A DNA stretch of 64,000 nt. Source: DAIOEK01 sp963721445 (GTDB lineage: Bacteria; Chloroflexota; Anaerolineae; Anaerolineales; Anaerolineaceae). A model generated the notes under the pieces. That model saw only the letters and a list, made by a program, of their open reading frames with translations, ran no database searches and had not been told where the DNA came from. Numbering within the stretch: the stretch's first letter is position 1; each line of letters starts with the position of its first letter. The stretch spans positions 992,001 through 1,056,000 of the forward strand of contig CAVRIZ010000005.1 in NCBI GenBank assembly GCA_963721445.1, read 5' to 3'. Shown here piece by piece: positions 7,776-15,569 of the stretch. Both the position numbers and the translations under genes were made by a program.

Positions 7776-8591
7776 TTATAACGATTTGATCCTGTTGATC
7801 AGGCGGTTCATTAAGGACTTCTGTTCCTCCCGATTTTGAGTGGGGAACTGACTGCGTCCAATAGGTCCGGTTGAGCTTACCGGACGGACGATTTCAATTA
7901 ACCCGGCTTGTAATAAGCTATAAACCACTCTCCGAATTTGCAGGTCATCCATCTTGGTTGTTCTGGAAATTTGCCGGATCGAGTTTTTAGGGTTAATGAA
8001 TGAAACTACGCGCCATTCTTCAACATTGAGATTGATATTTCGCAGATTTGCACCTGGGCGATCCGTGAATTTTAAGGCCATATCCAGGCTGGGGATTTCT
8101 TCCTGAAGCTGGACCATCTCCTTCAACTGTCGGGCGCCTTCGATGATCAGGTTTTCAAGATCCACCCGAACCAGGATCTTCCCATCAGCTGGGAATGAGT
8201 TTCCCTCAAAATGGAAATACCCTTCCACCCAGGTAAACAAACGTCTCACCAGATCCAGATAATATTCTTGCAGACAGGACAAGATCACATCCTGGCTAAA
8301 AAAACCGGCGTTGATTAACAAAAGACCGAGCTCTTTATCCGTCATTTGCACAGCACGTGCTTTAAGGGAAATGGATTGTTGCGGTGAGATCTTTTTAGTA
8401 GCCGCCAGAACGGAGGGCAGGCTATTATCTTCCTGACCGATCTGGGCATAAGATAATTTCCCATCCCGGAAAGATAGCTGGGCTACTTCCGTGGGACCCT
8501 CAATGATCAACATCCCGGACTTACAGGCGAGGTTGATCAGATTGAGCAGTTGCGTGATGGAAAAATCTCTTAAGTTCCCCTGCAGGGCCAT
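7776..8591 (-). CDS. DUF4388 (PATAN-like) signalling protein with C-terminal winged helix
   Basis: 271 aa. Residues 1-100 are a DUF4388 domain: MALQGNLRDFSITQLLNLIN, GMLIIEG, LSFRDGKLSYAQIG. A helical insert (YLDLVRRLFTWVEGYFHFEG, residues 110-130) follows, then a winged-helix-like segment (SIRQISRTTKMDDLQIRRVV, residues 205-225, then YSLLQAGLIEIV) and a basic tail. DUF4388 domains occur next to small GTPases, Roadblock proteins and response regulators in Chloroflexota, Deltaproteobacteria and cyanobacteria, where they are believed to connect signals to a GTPase switch. First gene of the module, with a strong promoter directly upstream. Confidence 0.8.
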   Translation of the reverse strand: MALQGNLRDFSITQLLNLINLACKSGMLIIEGPTEVAQLSFRDGKLSYAQIGQEDNSLPSVLAATKKISPQQSISLKARAVQMTDKELGLLLINAGFFSQDVILSCLQEYYLDLVRRLFTWVEGYFHFEGNSFPADGKILVRVDLENLIIEGARQLKEMVQLQEEIPSLDMALKFTDRPGANLRNINLNVEEWRVVSFINPKNSIRQISRTTKMDDLQIRRVVYSLLQAGLIEIVRPVSSTGPIGRSQFPTQNREEQKSLMNRLINRIKSL

Positions 8592-8626
8592 GGACTATGC
8601 TCTTCTGAAACACCTAGGTATACCGA

Positions 8627-8655
8627 ATTATACAGGTACAATGTAGGAGCGTCAA
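8627..8655 (-). promoter_or_regulatory. Promoter of the DUF4388-GTPase-V4R unit
   Basis: Minus strand: -35 TTGACG (8655-8650), 17 bp spacer, -10 TATAAT (8632-8627), about 35 bases before the DUF4388 start codon. One of the best sigma-70-like promoters in the window. Confidence 0.8.
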
Positions 8656-8719
8656 TTAAGAACGCCTATTGATTTTCGTCAAGCAAATTCAGTATCCAGT
8701 ATTATTGTTTTTTAATTCA

Positions 8720-8728
8720 TGCTATACT
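8720..8728 (+). promoter_or_regulatory. Extended -10 promoter for the short transcript
   Basis: TGCTATACT: an extended -10 (TGn) followed by TATACT at 8723-8728. No good -35 at 17 bp spacing, which extended -10 promoters can do without. It points rightward to the 19-codon ORF and terminator. Confidence 0.55.
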
Positions 8729-8774
8729 ATCGTATATCAGATTGCTATCCCATCGACGAGGAGGTGGTGCCTAC

Positions 8775-8834
8775 ATGAACGATTATGATAGTACCCGTAC
8801 AAGCGCTGCGGCATCCCTCCTCAACGTCGGTTGA
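8775..8834 (+). CDS. 19-codon short ORF in a self-contained small transcript
   Basis: Encodes MNDYDSTRTSAAASLLNVG and stops with TGA then TAA nearby. It has a near-perfect ribosome-binding site, AGGAGGTG at 8759-8766, 8 bases before ATG. Codons 10-15 are the 5' arm of a long hairpin, and the CCTCCT of codons 14-16 can pair with the Shine-Dalgarno itself (8759-8764). A strong terminator follows 24 bases after the stop. The next plus-strand gene starts about 6.7 kb later, so this is not a leader for an obvious downstream gene. It could be a small protein, a regulatory leader peptide or a dual-function RNA. I do not recognise the peptide. Confidence 0.5.
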   Translation: MNDYDSTRTSAAASLLNVG

Positions 8835-8851
8835 TAAGGGATCCGCAGCGC
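8803..8851 (+). other. Long hairpin overlapping the 19-codon ORF
   Basis: GCGCTGCGG (8803-8811), bulged C, ATCCC (8813-8817) pair with GGGAT (8838-8842) and CCGCAGCGC (8843-8851): 14 base pairs with a single bulge and a 20-base loop. The loop contains the ORF's stop codon and TCCTCAACGTC, which is complementary to the GACGAGGAGG ribosome-binding region upstream, so two alternative folds are possible. Confidence 0.7.
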
Positions 8852-8857
8852 GGAAAG

Positions 8858-8884
8858 CGCCGCCGAAAGGCGGCGTTTTCATTT
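8858..8884 (+). terminator. Intrinsic terminator of the short transcript
   Basis: CGCCGCC - GAAA - GGCGGCG (8858-8875), a 7 bp all-GC stem with a GNRA loop, followed by TTTTCATTTTT. It could also partly stop kdpE transcripts from the other side, but the T run on that strand is poor. Confidence 0.85.
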
Positions 8885-8890
8885 TTACCC

Positions 8891-9583
8891 TTACTCACGT
8901 AAAAAACGGTACCCCACTGCAGATTCCGTCTGGATGAAGGTTGGGTTGGCAGGATCATCTTCAATTTTTCTTCGCAAATTACTGATATTTACCCGAAGCA
9001 GATGGGCATCTTCCTGGTAGCCACTTCCCCACACTTTCAGCAAAAGCTGGTGATGTGTTAGAACCTTACCCGCGTTCTGCATCAATACTTTTAGTAACTC
9101 ATATTCCGTTGGTGTCAGCGAGATCTCATCGCCCCGAAGTGAGACCACCCGACGGACCATATCCAATCGTAATGTGTCAATCTCAAAAATGGAATCTGTC
9201 CTTTCTGATAATTCAGAATGCCGTAACGCGGTCCTGATTCGCGCCATCAATTCGCCTACACTGAAAGGTTTCGTTAGATAATCATCCGCTCCAGAATCAA
9301 GCGCATCCACTTTGTCTTTTTCGCTCTCCCGGACGGACAGGATAATGATCGGGATTTTGCTCCATTCCCGGATCTTCTTCAGTACGGTTATGCCATCCAT
9401 GTCTGGCAGGCTGAGGTCCAGGATCAATAGGTCCGGATGAGAAGAAGCTGTTTTAGAAATGGCTTCCTGCCCATCAACCGCTTCCTCGATCTCATACCCA
9501 TACACCGACAGAGAGGTCTTGAGGAACCGCCGGAGTGGACGTTCATCATCCACAACCAGGATACGAGCATTCTCCGTACTCAT
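8891..9583 (-). CDS. kdpE: OmpR/PhoB-family response regulator KdpE
   Basis: 230 aa. Receiver domain 1-120 with the acidic pair DD near residue 12, phospho-acceptor Asp56 in LLILDLSLPD, and Lys in LTKPF near 105. The DNA-binding winged helix (LTPTEYELLKVLMQNAGKVL, then VNISNLRRKIE) occupies 135-228. Start overlaps kdpD's stop in ATGA style, so the two are translated together. KdpE normally activates kdpFABC under potassium limitation; here the only potassium transporter nearby is a KimA-like permease, so that promoter is the obvious target. Length and motifs are typical. Confidence 0.85.
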   Translation of the reverse strand: MSTENARILVVDDERPLRRFLKTSLSVYGYEIEEAVDGQEAISKTASSHPDLLILDLSLPDMDGITVLKKIREWSKIPIIILSVRESEKDKVDALDSGADDYLTKPFSVGELMARIRTALRHSELSERTDSIFEIDTLRLDMVRRVVSLRGDEISLTPTEYELLKVLMQNAGKVLTHHQLLLKVWGSGYQEDAHLLRVNISNLRRKIEDDPANPTFIQTESAVGYRFLRE

Positions 9584-12198
9584 CCATTTTCTCCTGACTG
9601 ATTAACTTCCATGTTAACTAGCGGTATAGTGAACGAAATGGATATGCCCTTTTCTGGATTATTCCAGGCGACGATTTCACCGTCATGGACCTCAATAAAG
9701 CCTTTGCAGATCGCCAAACCCAATCCGCTTCCGGCAGTCCGTTCGTGCGACCTGCTGCGATAGAATTTCTCAAATATCCGACCGATCTCATCCGCAGGAA
9801 TTCCTGATCCCTGGTCAGATATTGTCACGATTAGGTGCTGATCCTTGACATCCGCAAAAACCTGGATGGTATCTCCGGGAGAAGAAAATTTGATAGCGTT
9901 ATCCAGAAGGTTGACGATCACCTGTTCGATCAGCGTGATATCCATGCTGACTGGTGGGAGATCCGGGGCGATCTCCATGTGGATAAATATCTGGGCGGTC
10001 TGCGATTTTAATCGCCGGAGAGCGCTAGCTATCACATCGGTGATATAGGCTTCGGATAGTTTCAGGTGAATGGCGCCGGATTCGAGTCTGGTCATATCCA
10101 ACAGGTTGCCAATCAACCGGTTCATGCGGTCGGCTTCTTCCAACCCCGCGTTTACCAGATCAAATCGAGCATCACGCTCCATGATTAGCCCCGGGGTTAC
10201 CTCAGCTTCATGTAAGGTGCTCAATGTTCCGAGGATTGTCGAGAGTGGTGTTCGCAGATCGTGGGAAATGGAATTCAACAAAGCTGATTGTAATTTTTCC
10301 GTTTCATTTGATATTTTAATTTGATTGGCTTTTTCCATTAGCTGCACACGCTCCATGGCTAAAGCTGCCAGATTCGCGTACGCCTCAAGCATCTGCTTTT
10401 CTTCTAAATTAATATAGTCCGGAGGATCTTTCAACCAGATCCCGAGCACACCCCGGCTGATCCCATTCGAATGGATCGGTAGATAAAATATGCGTTCATT
10501 CGGGTAGGTTGTGGTATTAAATCCGGCAGGTTGATGCTTCTCCATGACCCATGAGACGATCTTGAACCAATCATTACTCTGGGCAATTGCCTCGGATGAT
10601 GGCTTTTGAATTAATTTCCCATCGATCTCAAAGTACAGACACACCTCGCGGCGTATTGTGGCTGTCATTTGTTTGAGGAGAGTAGTGATCACAATCTCCA
10701 AATCCATGGCTGTCGAAAGTTCCCGGCTGAGATTATATAAGGCAGATGTGCGAATCTCACGCATCCGGCTGTTGTCTACTTGCGCCCGGATGGTTGCTGC
10801 CAAATTGCTTACCAGTACGCTGACGATCAAAAACGCAAATAAAGTGATCAGATACTGGGTATCTTCCACAGTTAAGCTGAACTTGGGTTCGAGCATAAAG
10901 AAATCGAACACAAGGACGCTCAACACTGAGGCAAATAGAGAAGGTCCCCTCCCCCAATAGATCGCGCTGATCGTTACAGCTGCCAGATAGATCATTACCA
11001 CATTGACAGCCGTAATTCCAAAATGAAGCGGATAACTCATCGATGTGGCAATGAGAACCAACCCGGCTGCTTTCAAGTACATGGTATAGCGGCTGTGAGG
11101 GGTTACCCGTTCAAGAAAGGATTTCTGTAAAGCACTCCGCTCATCACTGATGACGAACACATCAATCGAGCCGCTCTGTTTGAGCAGTTGGTCGACAACT
11201 GTAGAGCTGAACACTTTTTGCCACCATGATCGGCGCGGGTTGCCGATGATGATCCGGGTTATACTGTTTTCCCGGGCATATTCCAGAATGGTGGATGCGA
11301 TGGCATGCCCATGTCGTTGAACAACGGTTGCACCTAAAGACCGGGAGAGTTCGAATGTTCGGCGGAGTTGTTCGCTATTGGGAAACATTTCTCCCAGCCG
11401 ATCGGGCGTTTCAACGAACAACACATGCCAATCGACGTTCATCTCATCCGCCATCCGCCTTCCAGCCCTGACCAATCGTTCTGCAAGGGGATGGGAACTG
11501 ATGCAGACGAGGATCTTATTGGGCAGAATATTGTTCTGACCGTCACCCGTAGTTCTCGAGTAGATCGATTTTACCCTTCCAGCGACACTGCGCAAAGCAG
11601 CCTCACGCATGGCGGTCAATCGTTCGAGTGAGGAACAAGCCTCAACGATCAGAGGGTCTATTTCTGTGGAAGCCTTAATTCGCTGGATCAATTCTGCCGG
11701 CGGGATGTCTATGACCTCGATTACCGAGGCAAGGTCAAAGAACGAGTCGGGTACCGATCCGGTTTCCTTGAGTGGTTCACATTGCCAGGGAGCATCCTGC
11801 AAGCTCTCCAACTGGTACACATCCATGGCGGTGTACACATCGATCCCATTGTCAAGCAATTCCATTACATCCTGGTATCGGCGCGGATGCCTGGTGGAAA
11901 ATGAATCAGGCGATGCCACATCATCTACCACTACCAGGTCAGGATGAATTTGAAGAATTTGATCGAGAGAATATGTTCCGGAGAATGGAATGCCGTCTGG
12001 CAGATCGGCTTCTACTTGTCGGAGGAAAGTATCATATCCCTTCCCTAGATAATCTTTGATCGCGACCGGTAAAACATGGATCCCCTCTGCCTGTCTTCTG
12101 ACAGCCGCATCAAGCATGGTGTAAGTCTTCCCTACTCCGGGTGCATAACCTAAAAAGACTTTTAATTCACCCTTCTGCTCGATGTCGCTATGGTCCAT
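9580..12198 (-). CDS. kdpD: Sensor histidine kinase KdpD
   Basis: About 872 aa from ATG 12198. Domains: N-terminal KdpD domain with Walker A GYAPGVGKT and Walker-B-like LVVVDD; a USP-like domain (about 245-365, PNKILVCISSHPLAERLVRAG); four transmembrane helices of the DUF4118 type (about 370-480); a GAF-like region; HisKA with NSISHDLRTPLST (phospho-His) and HATPase with NLLDNAIKFS and GSGLGL. The frame is open to a TTG at 12285 that overlaps the kimA stop, but that version would translate through a perfect intrinsic terminator at 12236-12265, so the later ATG is preferred. It senses potassium and turgor and phosphorylates KdpE. Confidence 0.85.
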   Translation of the reverse strand: MDHSDIEQKGELKVFLGYAPGVGKTYTMLDAAVRRQAEGIHVLPVAIKDYLGKGYDTFLRQVEADLPDGIPFSGTYSLDQILQIHPDLVVVDDVASPDSFSTRHPRRYQDVMELLDNGIDVYTAMDVYQLESLQDAPWQCEPLKETGSVPDSFFDLASVIEVIDIPPAELIQRIKASTEIDPLIVEACSSLERLTAMREAALRSVAGRVKSIYSRTTGDGQNNILPNKILVCISSHPLAERLVRAGRRMADEMNVDWHVLFVETPDRLGEMFPNSEQLRRTFELSRSLGATVVQRHGHAIASTILEYARENSITRIIIGNPRRSWWQKVFSSTVVDQLLKQSGSIDVFVISDERSALQKSFLERVTPHSRYTMYLKAAGLVLIATSMSYPLHFGITAVNVVMIYLAAVTISAIYWGRGPSLFASVLSVLVFDFFMLEPKFSLTVEDTQYLITLFAFLIVSVLVSNLAATIRAQVDNSRMREIRTSALYNLSRELSTAMDLEIVITTLLKQMTATIRREVCLYFEIDGKLIQKPSSEAIAQSNDWFKIVSWVMEKHQPAGFNTTTYPNERIFYLPIHSNGISRGVLGIWLKDPPDYINLEEKQMLEAYANLAALAMERVQLMEKANQIKISNETEKLQSALLNSISHDLRTPLSTILGTLSTLHEAEVTPGLIMERDARFDLVNAGLEEADRMNRLIGNLLDMTRLESGAIHLKLSEAYITDVIASALRRLKSQTAQIFIHMEIAPDLPPVSMDITLIEQVIVNLLDNAIKFSSPGDTIQVFADVKDQHLIVTISDQGSGIPADEIGRIFEKFYRSRSHERTAGSGLGLAICKGFIEVHDGEIVAWNNPEKGISISFTIPLVNMEVNQSGENG

Positions 12199-12204
12199 GT
12201 TGAC

Positions 12205-12210
12205 ATTATA
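12205..12210 (-). promoter_or_regulatory. Putative -10 element giving leaderless kdpD mRNA
   Basis: Minus-strand TATAAT at 12210-12205 ends 6 bases before the kdpD ATG at 12198, so transcription would begin about at the start codon. The -35 is weak (TTTATC around 12233). It comes right after a terminator, which makes an independent promoter plausible. Confidence 0.45.
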
Positions 12211-12228
12211 CTTCAGCCGCCGTTCCAG

Positions 12229-12265
12229 ATAAAAAGAACCCTGCTCCGTGTCTGAAGCAGGGTTC
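12229..12265 (-). terminator. Intrinsic terminator between kimA and kdpD
   Basis: Minus strand GAACCCTGCT (12265-12256), 10-base loop, AGCAGGGTTC (12245-12236), then TTTTTAT. A perfect 10 bp inverted repeat with a T run, 16 bases after the kimA stop codon. Confidence 0.85.
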
Positions 12266-12281
12266 TGTGAAGAAATACCGA

Positions 12282-14225
12282 TCAAACCTGATAAGGTACT
12301 TCGATGATAACAATGTCATCCCGATTTAATAGCGCTTTACGGAGCGTCTCGGCTGTTCGGGTGTGCAAGTATTTCGTCCACCAATGTTTGGAATTGAATT
12401 GAGGAACCACAATGGTGATGATCTCATTCGGCAGGGTCACCTTTGATATCTGATCGACGTACTCCAGCAATGGTTCGATCAACGTCCGATAAGGTGAATG
12501 GAGAATGATCAGACGGTTACTTTCACCCCATAAGCTCCACTTCTGCTCGATCCGTGTTGCTTCTTTTGGATCGAGGCTGATATGGACTGCGGTGACATCA
12601 TCAGAGAGGGTCTGCGCAAATTTGAGCGCTTTGATCGTCCCGTTATGAACACCACCAATCGGCATGATGACCCGGTTACGATTGATGCGTTTTGCATGTT
12701 GGTGCGACTCTAATGATAGCTGTTTCGCGACCCTCTTATAGTGGTGATGGATTGAAAAGAAGAGAGTAACCAGAATAGGGGTGAGAAGTATAACAACCCA
12801 GGCGCCATCTTTAAATTTCGTCACTGCAAAAATGATCATGACTGTAAATGTGCAAAGTGCACCAAAACCATTAATAACCATCTTAAGCTTCCAGCGATTA
12901 TCATGCTCCAGTACCGAACCTGGTTCAATTTGTTGTTCTCCAGGTTTTAGGTGTCCACTCTTCCACCAACGTTTCGCCATTCCTGTTTGAGACAAACTGA
13001 ATGATAGAAATACACCGATGGCGTAAAGAGGAATCAATCCAGTTACACTGGCTTGAAATCCAATTACGAGTAAGGATGCCATGACAGCTAAAGTTACAAT
13101 ACCTCTATCAAAGACCAGACGGCTACCCCGGGAAGTGAGCTGCCGTGGAAGAAATCCATCTGTTGCATGCAATGCTCCTAATCTTGGAAAATCAACAAAA
13201 GCGGTGTTCGCTGCCATTACCAGGATGATGGTAGTGCCGGAGATGGTCGCCAGGTACAGAATACCCTGATTATGGTAGATGGTACGCGCCAATTGAGAAA
13301 TGATGGTTTCTCCTTCGCCGGGGATGGCACTCGTGTGAACGGCAAGAACGGTAGTGGCAAGTAACATTGTGCCAAGAATTCCCGCCATCCAAATGAGGGT
13401 TTTACCTGCATTCGTGCTCCTTGGTTCTTTAAATGCTGTAATGCCATTTGAAATTGCTTCCACTCCGGTCAGGGAGGTGGTCCCATTCGCGAAGGCTCGT
13501 AAGATCAATAAGGCAGTAATTGGTTGAACGAGTGAATTGTCGATATGAGGTGGGTTAATTACTACTCCAAGTGTTCCTGTAGCATACTGGTACAAACCAA
13601 CAATAAGCATGGTGAACATGATGATCAGGAACAAATAGGTCGGAATTGCGAAAGTAATACCTGATTCCTTCACGCCGCGTAGATTGATCACCATAATAAG
13701 CAGGATCATGGCGACTGCGATCTCCACCCGATATGGGTAGATCGATGGATAAGCTGAGACAATTTGCGCAACACCAGATGAGATCGATACAGCTACCGTG
13801 AGGATGTAGTCCGTCAGTAAAGCGGCGCCAGCAGTCTGAGCTGGCAATTCTCCCAGGTTATCGCGGGCGACGATATAGGCGCCACCTCCACCCGGGTAGG
13901 CGTGGATGGTTTGTTCATACGAAAATGTAAGAATGAATAAAAGTGCAACAATGCCCGATACGATCGGAATAGATAATCCCAACGCGCTCGATCCTGCGGC
14001 CGCCAGGATGACCATTAATTCCTGCGGTCCGTAGGCGACGGACGAGAGCGCGTCTGAAGAAAAGACAGCTAAACCAACCACCTTCCCAATCGCCTGGTGC
14101 TGTGCATCGGCGCTTGAGATTGGTTTTCCTACCAGTAATGATAGCCAACTCCGCTTGGGTGCCTGTTCAATCGTTTCATTAAAAACATTGGTGAATTCGT
14201 CATTAATCTGCATATGATCTCTCAT
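12282..14225 (-). CDS. kimA: KimA-like potassium transporter (APC superfamily permease)
   Basis: 647 aa. About 12 transmembrane helices in residues 50-480, then a cytosolic tail of about 150 residues with a USP-like fold (RVIMPIGGVHNGTIKALKFA). The N-terminus AIGKVVGLAVFSSDALSSVA and HAYPGGGGAYIVARDNLG are features of the KimA/Kup branch of the APC superfamily; Bacillus KimA is a high-affinity K+/H+ symporter of about 607 aa. Older annotations call such proteins amino acid permeases. Neighbours kdpD and kdpE strongly support potassium as substrate. Four direct repeats precede it. ATG 14225 is used; ATG 14213 is an alternative. Confidence 0.75.
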   Translation of the reverse strand: MRDHMQINDEFTNVFNETIEQAPKRSWLSLLVGKPISSADAQHQAIGKVVGLAVFSSDALSSVAYGPQELMVILAAAGSSALGLSIPIVSGIVALLFILTFSYEQTIHAYPGGGGAYIVARDNLGELPAQTAGAALLTDYILTVAVSISSGVAQIVSAYPSIYPYRVEIAVAMILLIMVINLRGVKESGITFAIPTYLFLIIMFTMLIVGLYQYATGTLGVVINPPHIDNSLVQPITALLILRAFANGTTSLTGVEAISNGITAFKEPRSTNAGKTLIWMAGILGTMLLATTVLAVHTSAIPGEGETIISQLARTIYHNQGILYLATISGTTIILVMAANTAFVDFPRLGALHATDGFLPRQLTSRGSRLVFDRGIVTLAVMASLLVIGFQASVTGLIPLYAIGVFLSFSLSQTGMAKRWWKSGHLKPGEQQIEPGSVLEHDNRWKLKMVINGFGALCTFTVMIIFAVTKFKDGAWVVILLTPILVTLFFSIHHHYKRVAKQLSLESHQHAKRINRNRVIMPIGGVHNGTIKALKFAQTLSDDVTAVHISLDPKEATRIEQKWSLWGESNRLIILHSPYRTLIEPLLEYVDQISKVTLPNEIITIVVPQFNSKHWWTKYLHTRTAETLRKALLNRDDIVIIEVPYQV

Positions 14226-14256
14226 TCTTATTTGTCAGCCTTATTAATACCTTTTA

Positions 14257-14312
14257 ACATGACAAGAAACTGGCAATAATTGTGAGAAACATGTCAAGAA
14301 ACCGTCAAGAAC
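14257..14312 (-). promoter_or_regulatory. Phased direct repeats, candidate KdpE operator
   Basis: On the minus strand GTTCTTGAC, GTTTCTTGAC, GTTTCTCACA and GTTTCTTGTC follow each other; on the plus strand they start at 14304, 14293, 14281 and 14261 (steps of 11, 12 and 20). Direct repeats about one helical turn apart are how OmpR/PhoB-type regulators bind. The repeats end about 35 bp before the kimA start. Binding by KdpE is inference. Confidence 0.55.
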
Positions 14313-14316
14313 GAAC

Positions 14317-14339
14317 AAAAAAGCTGCCCGACGGCAGCT
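14317..14339 (-). terminator. Intrinsic terminator of pfkA
   Basis: Minus strand AGCTGCC - GTCG - GGCAGCT (14339-14322) followed by TTTTT (14321-14317). It lies 13 bases after the pfkA stop and insulates kimA. Confidence 0.85.
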
Positions 14340-14352
14340 CTCTCAAAGTGGT

Positions 14353-15444
14353 TTAGACGATTAGTCTCCAAAACATATTCCAATATTCCGGCCGGTAAGG
14401 ATGGCATCGCCATCCAGAGGCAACCCTTTTAGGTATCGCAATCGCCTCCGCAAGGGTTATATCAGTTATGACCCCATTTTGCAGTGAGACCATCCGTCCG
14501 GTAATCCCAGTCATCGCCAACCGTACGGCAGCCGCCCCGTACCGGGTGGCAAGCCACCGATCAAATGCGCTGGGACTCCCTCCTCGCTGAAGATGCCCCA
14601 ACACGGTCAGGCGTGTTTCTACGCCAGTTCTCCTGGTGATCTCCATTGCAACCAATTCACCCACTCCACCCAATCTGGCCACGGATACTTCATCCGCTGC
14701 GATCGAGTAGATCGGGCTTCCTTCCACCGGATGAGCCCCTTCCGCGACGGCAAGAATGCTGAATTTGGTCCCACTTTCCATCCGTTCATTTATTTTCTGG
14801 CAGATCGAATCAAAATTAAATGGAATTTCCGGAATCAGGATCACATCGGCACCACCGGCCAGGCCGGCGTTTAAAGTGATAAATCCTGCATCCCTACCCA
14901 TCAACTCCAAAACCATCGCCCGGTGATGCGCCTCTGCAGTGGTATGAAGGCGGTCAAGCGCATCCATCGCCGTATTGAGCGCCGTATCGAATCCGAATGA
15001 ACTCTCTGTCCCACCAATGTCATTGTCAATGGTTTTTGGCACGCCTACCACCGGGACTCCCAGCTCGAATAATTCCTGAGCGATTCTCAATGTGCCATCG
15101 CCTCCAATGACGATCAAACAGAGCAGGTCCAGCGAACGAATCCGGTCCAGTATTTTCTGAGAGATGTCTTCCACAATCCACTGTCCATTAATTCGGATCT
15201 TTCGAGCGAATGGATTCCCACGGTTTGCTGTGCCCAGGATGGTTCCTCCCCGTGGAAGGATGCCGCGAACGGCATCCAAATTCAGCGGGAAAATTCCATC
15301 CGGCTCCGCAAAGCCGTCAAACCCATCCCGAACGCCTAAAACCTCACCGCCATACTGCAATACGGTGGTCTTTACAACCGCTCTCAGTACCGCGTTCAAA
15401 CCGGGTGCATCACCGCCTCCGGTTAATACCGCAATTTTTTTCAT
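14353..15444 (-). CDS. pfkA: 6-phosphofructokinase (mixed-type)
   Basis: 363 aa. Phosphorylates fructose 6-phosphate to the 1,6-bisphosphate, the committed step of glycolysis. Motifs: MKKIAVLTGGGDAPGLNAVL at the nucleotide site, GGDGTL at 114-119, PKTIDNDIGGTE at 136-147 containing the catalytic TIDND, and VLGHLQRGGSPSAFDR near 283. The Gly at GGDG is the ATP-type residue, while the Lys of PKTIDND is the residue usually seen in pyrophosphate-dependent enzymes; this combination defines the mixed group in which donor choice must be tested. Start ATG follows GGGAGG. Transcribed alone from a divergent promoter region. Confidence 0.9.
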   Translation of the reverse strand: MKKIAVLTGGGDAPGLNAVLRAVVKTTVLQYGGEVLGVRDGFDGFAEPDGIFPLNLDAVRGILPRGGTILGTANRGNPFARKIRINGQWIVEDISQKILDRIRSLDLLCLIVIGGDGTLRIAQELFELGVPVVGVPKTIDNDIGGTESSFGFDTALNTAMDALDRLHTTAEAHHRAMVLELMGRDAGFITLNAGLAGGADVILIPEIPFNFDSICQKINERMESGTKFSILAVAEGAHPVEGSPIYSIAADEVSVARLGGVGELVAMEITRRTGVETRLTVLGHLQRGGSPSAFDRWLATRYGAAAVRLAMTGITGRMVSLQNGVITDITLAEAIAIPKRVASGWRCHPYRPEYWNMFWRLIV

Positions 15445-15473
15445 GGTTTCCTCCCTCGAGGGTCTTTAAGATG

Positions 15474-15501
15474 ATTATAGAAGGCTTTCGATTAAATCCA
15501 A
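15474..15501 (-). promoter_or_regulatory. Promoter of pfkA
   Basis: Minus strand TATAAT at 15479-15474 with a partial -35 TTGGAT at 15501-15496 (16 bp spacing), about 30 bases before the pfkA start. Confidence 0.55.
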
Positions 15502-15537
15502 TAGCACCTTGTTTTCCTTCGTAGGGTTAAGAGAATA

Positions 15538-15543
15538 TATAAT
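15538..15543 (+). promoter_or_regulatory. -10 element upstream of the lipid kinase gene
   Basis: Plus-strand TATAAT, 26 bases before the ATG at 15570. No convincing -35. Divergent from the pfkA promoter. Confidence 0.45.
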
Positions 15544-15569
15544 TATCTTATTCCAATCCGGAGAGACAC

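Noticed and set aside
8720..8884. Leader or attenuator of a downstream operon
   Set aside because: The next plus-strand gene is 6.7 kb away and the genes directly after it are on the other strand, so a cis-acting leader is not supported.
12199..12285. kdpD starting at TTG 12285, overlapping kimA
   Set aside because: That extension would translate a perfect terminator hairpin with a T run, and its first 29 residues are not like KdpD; ATG 12198 is better.
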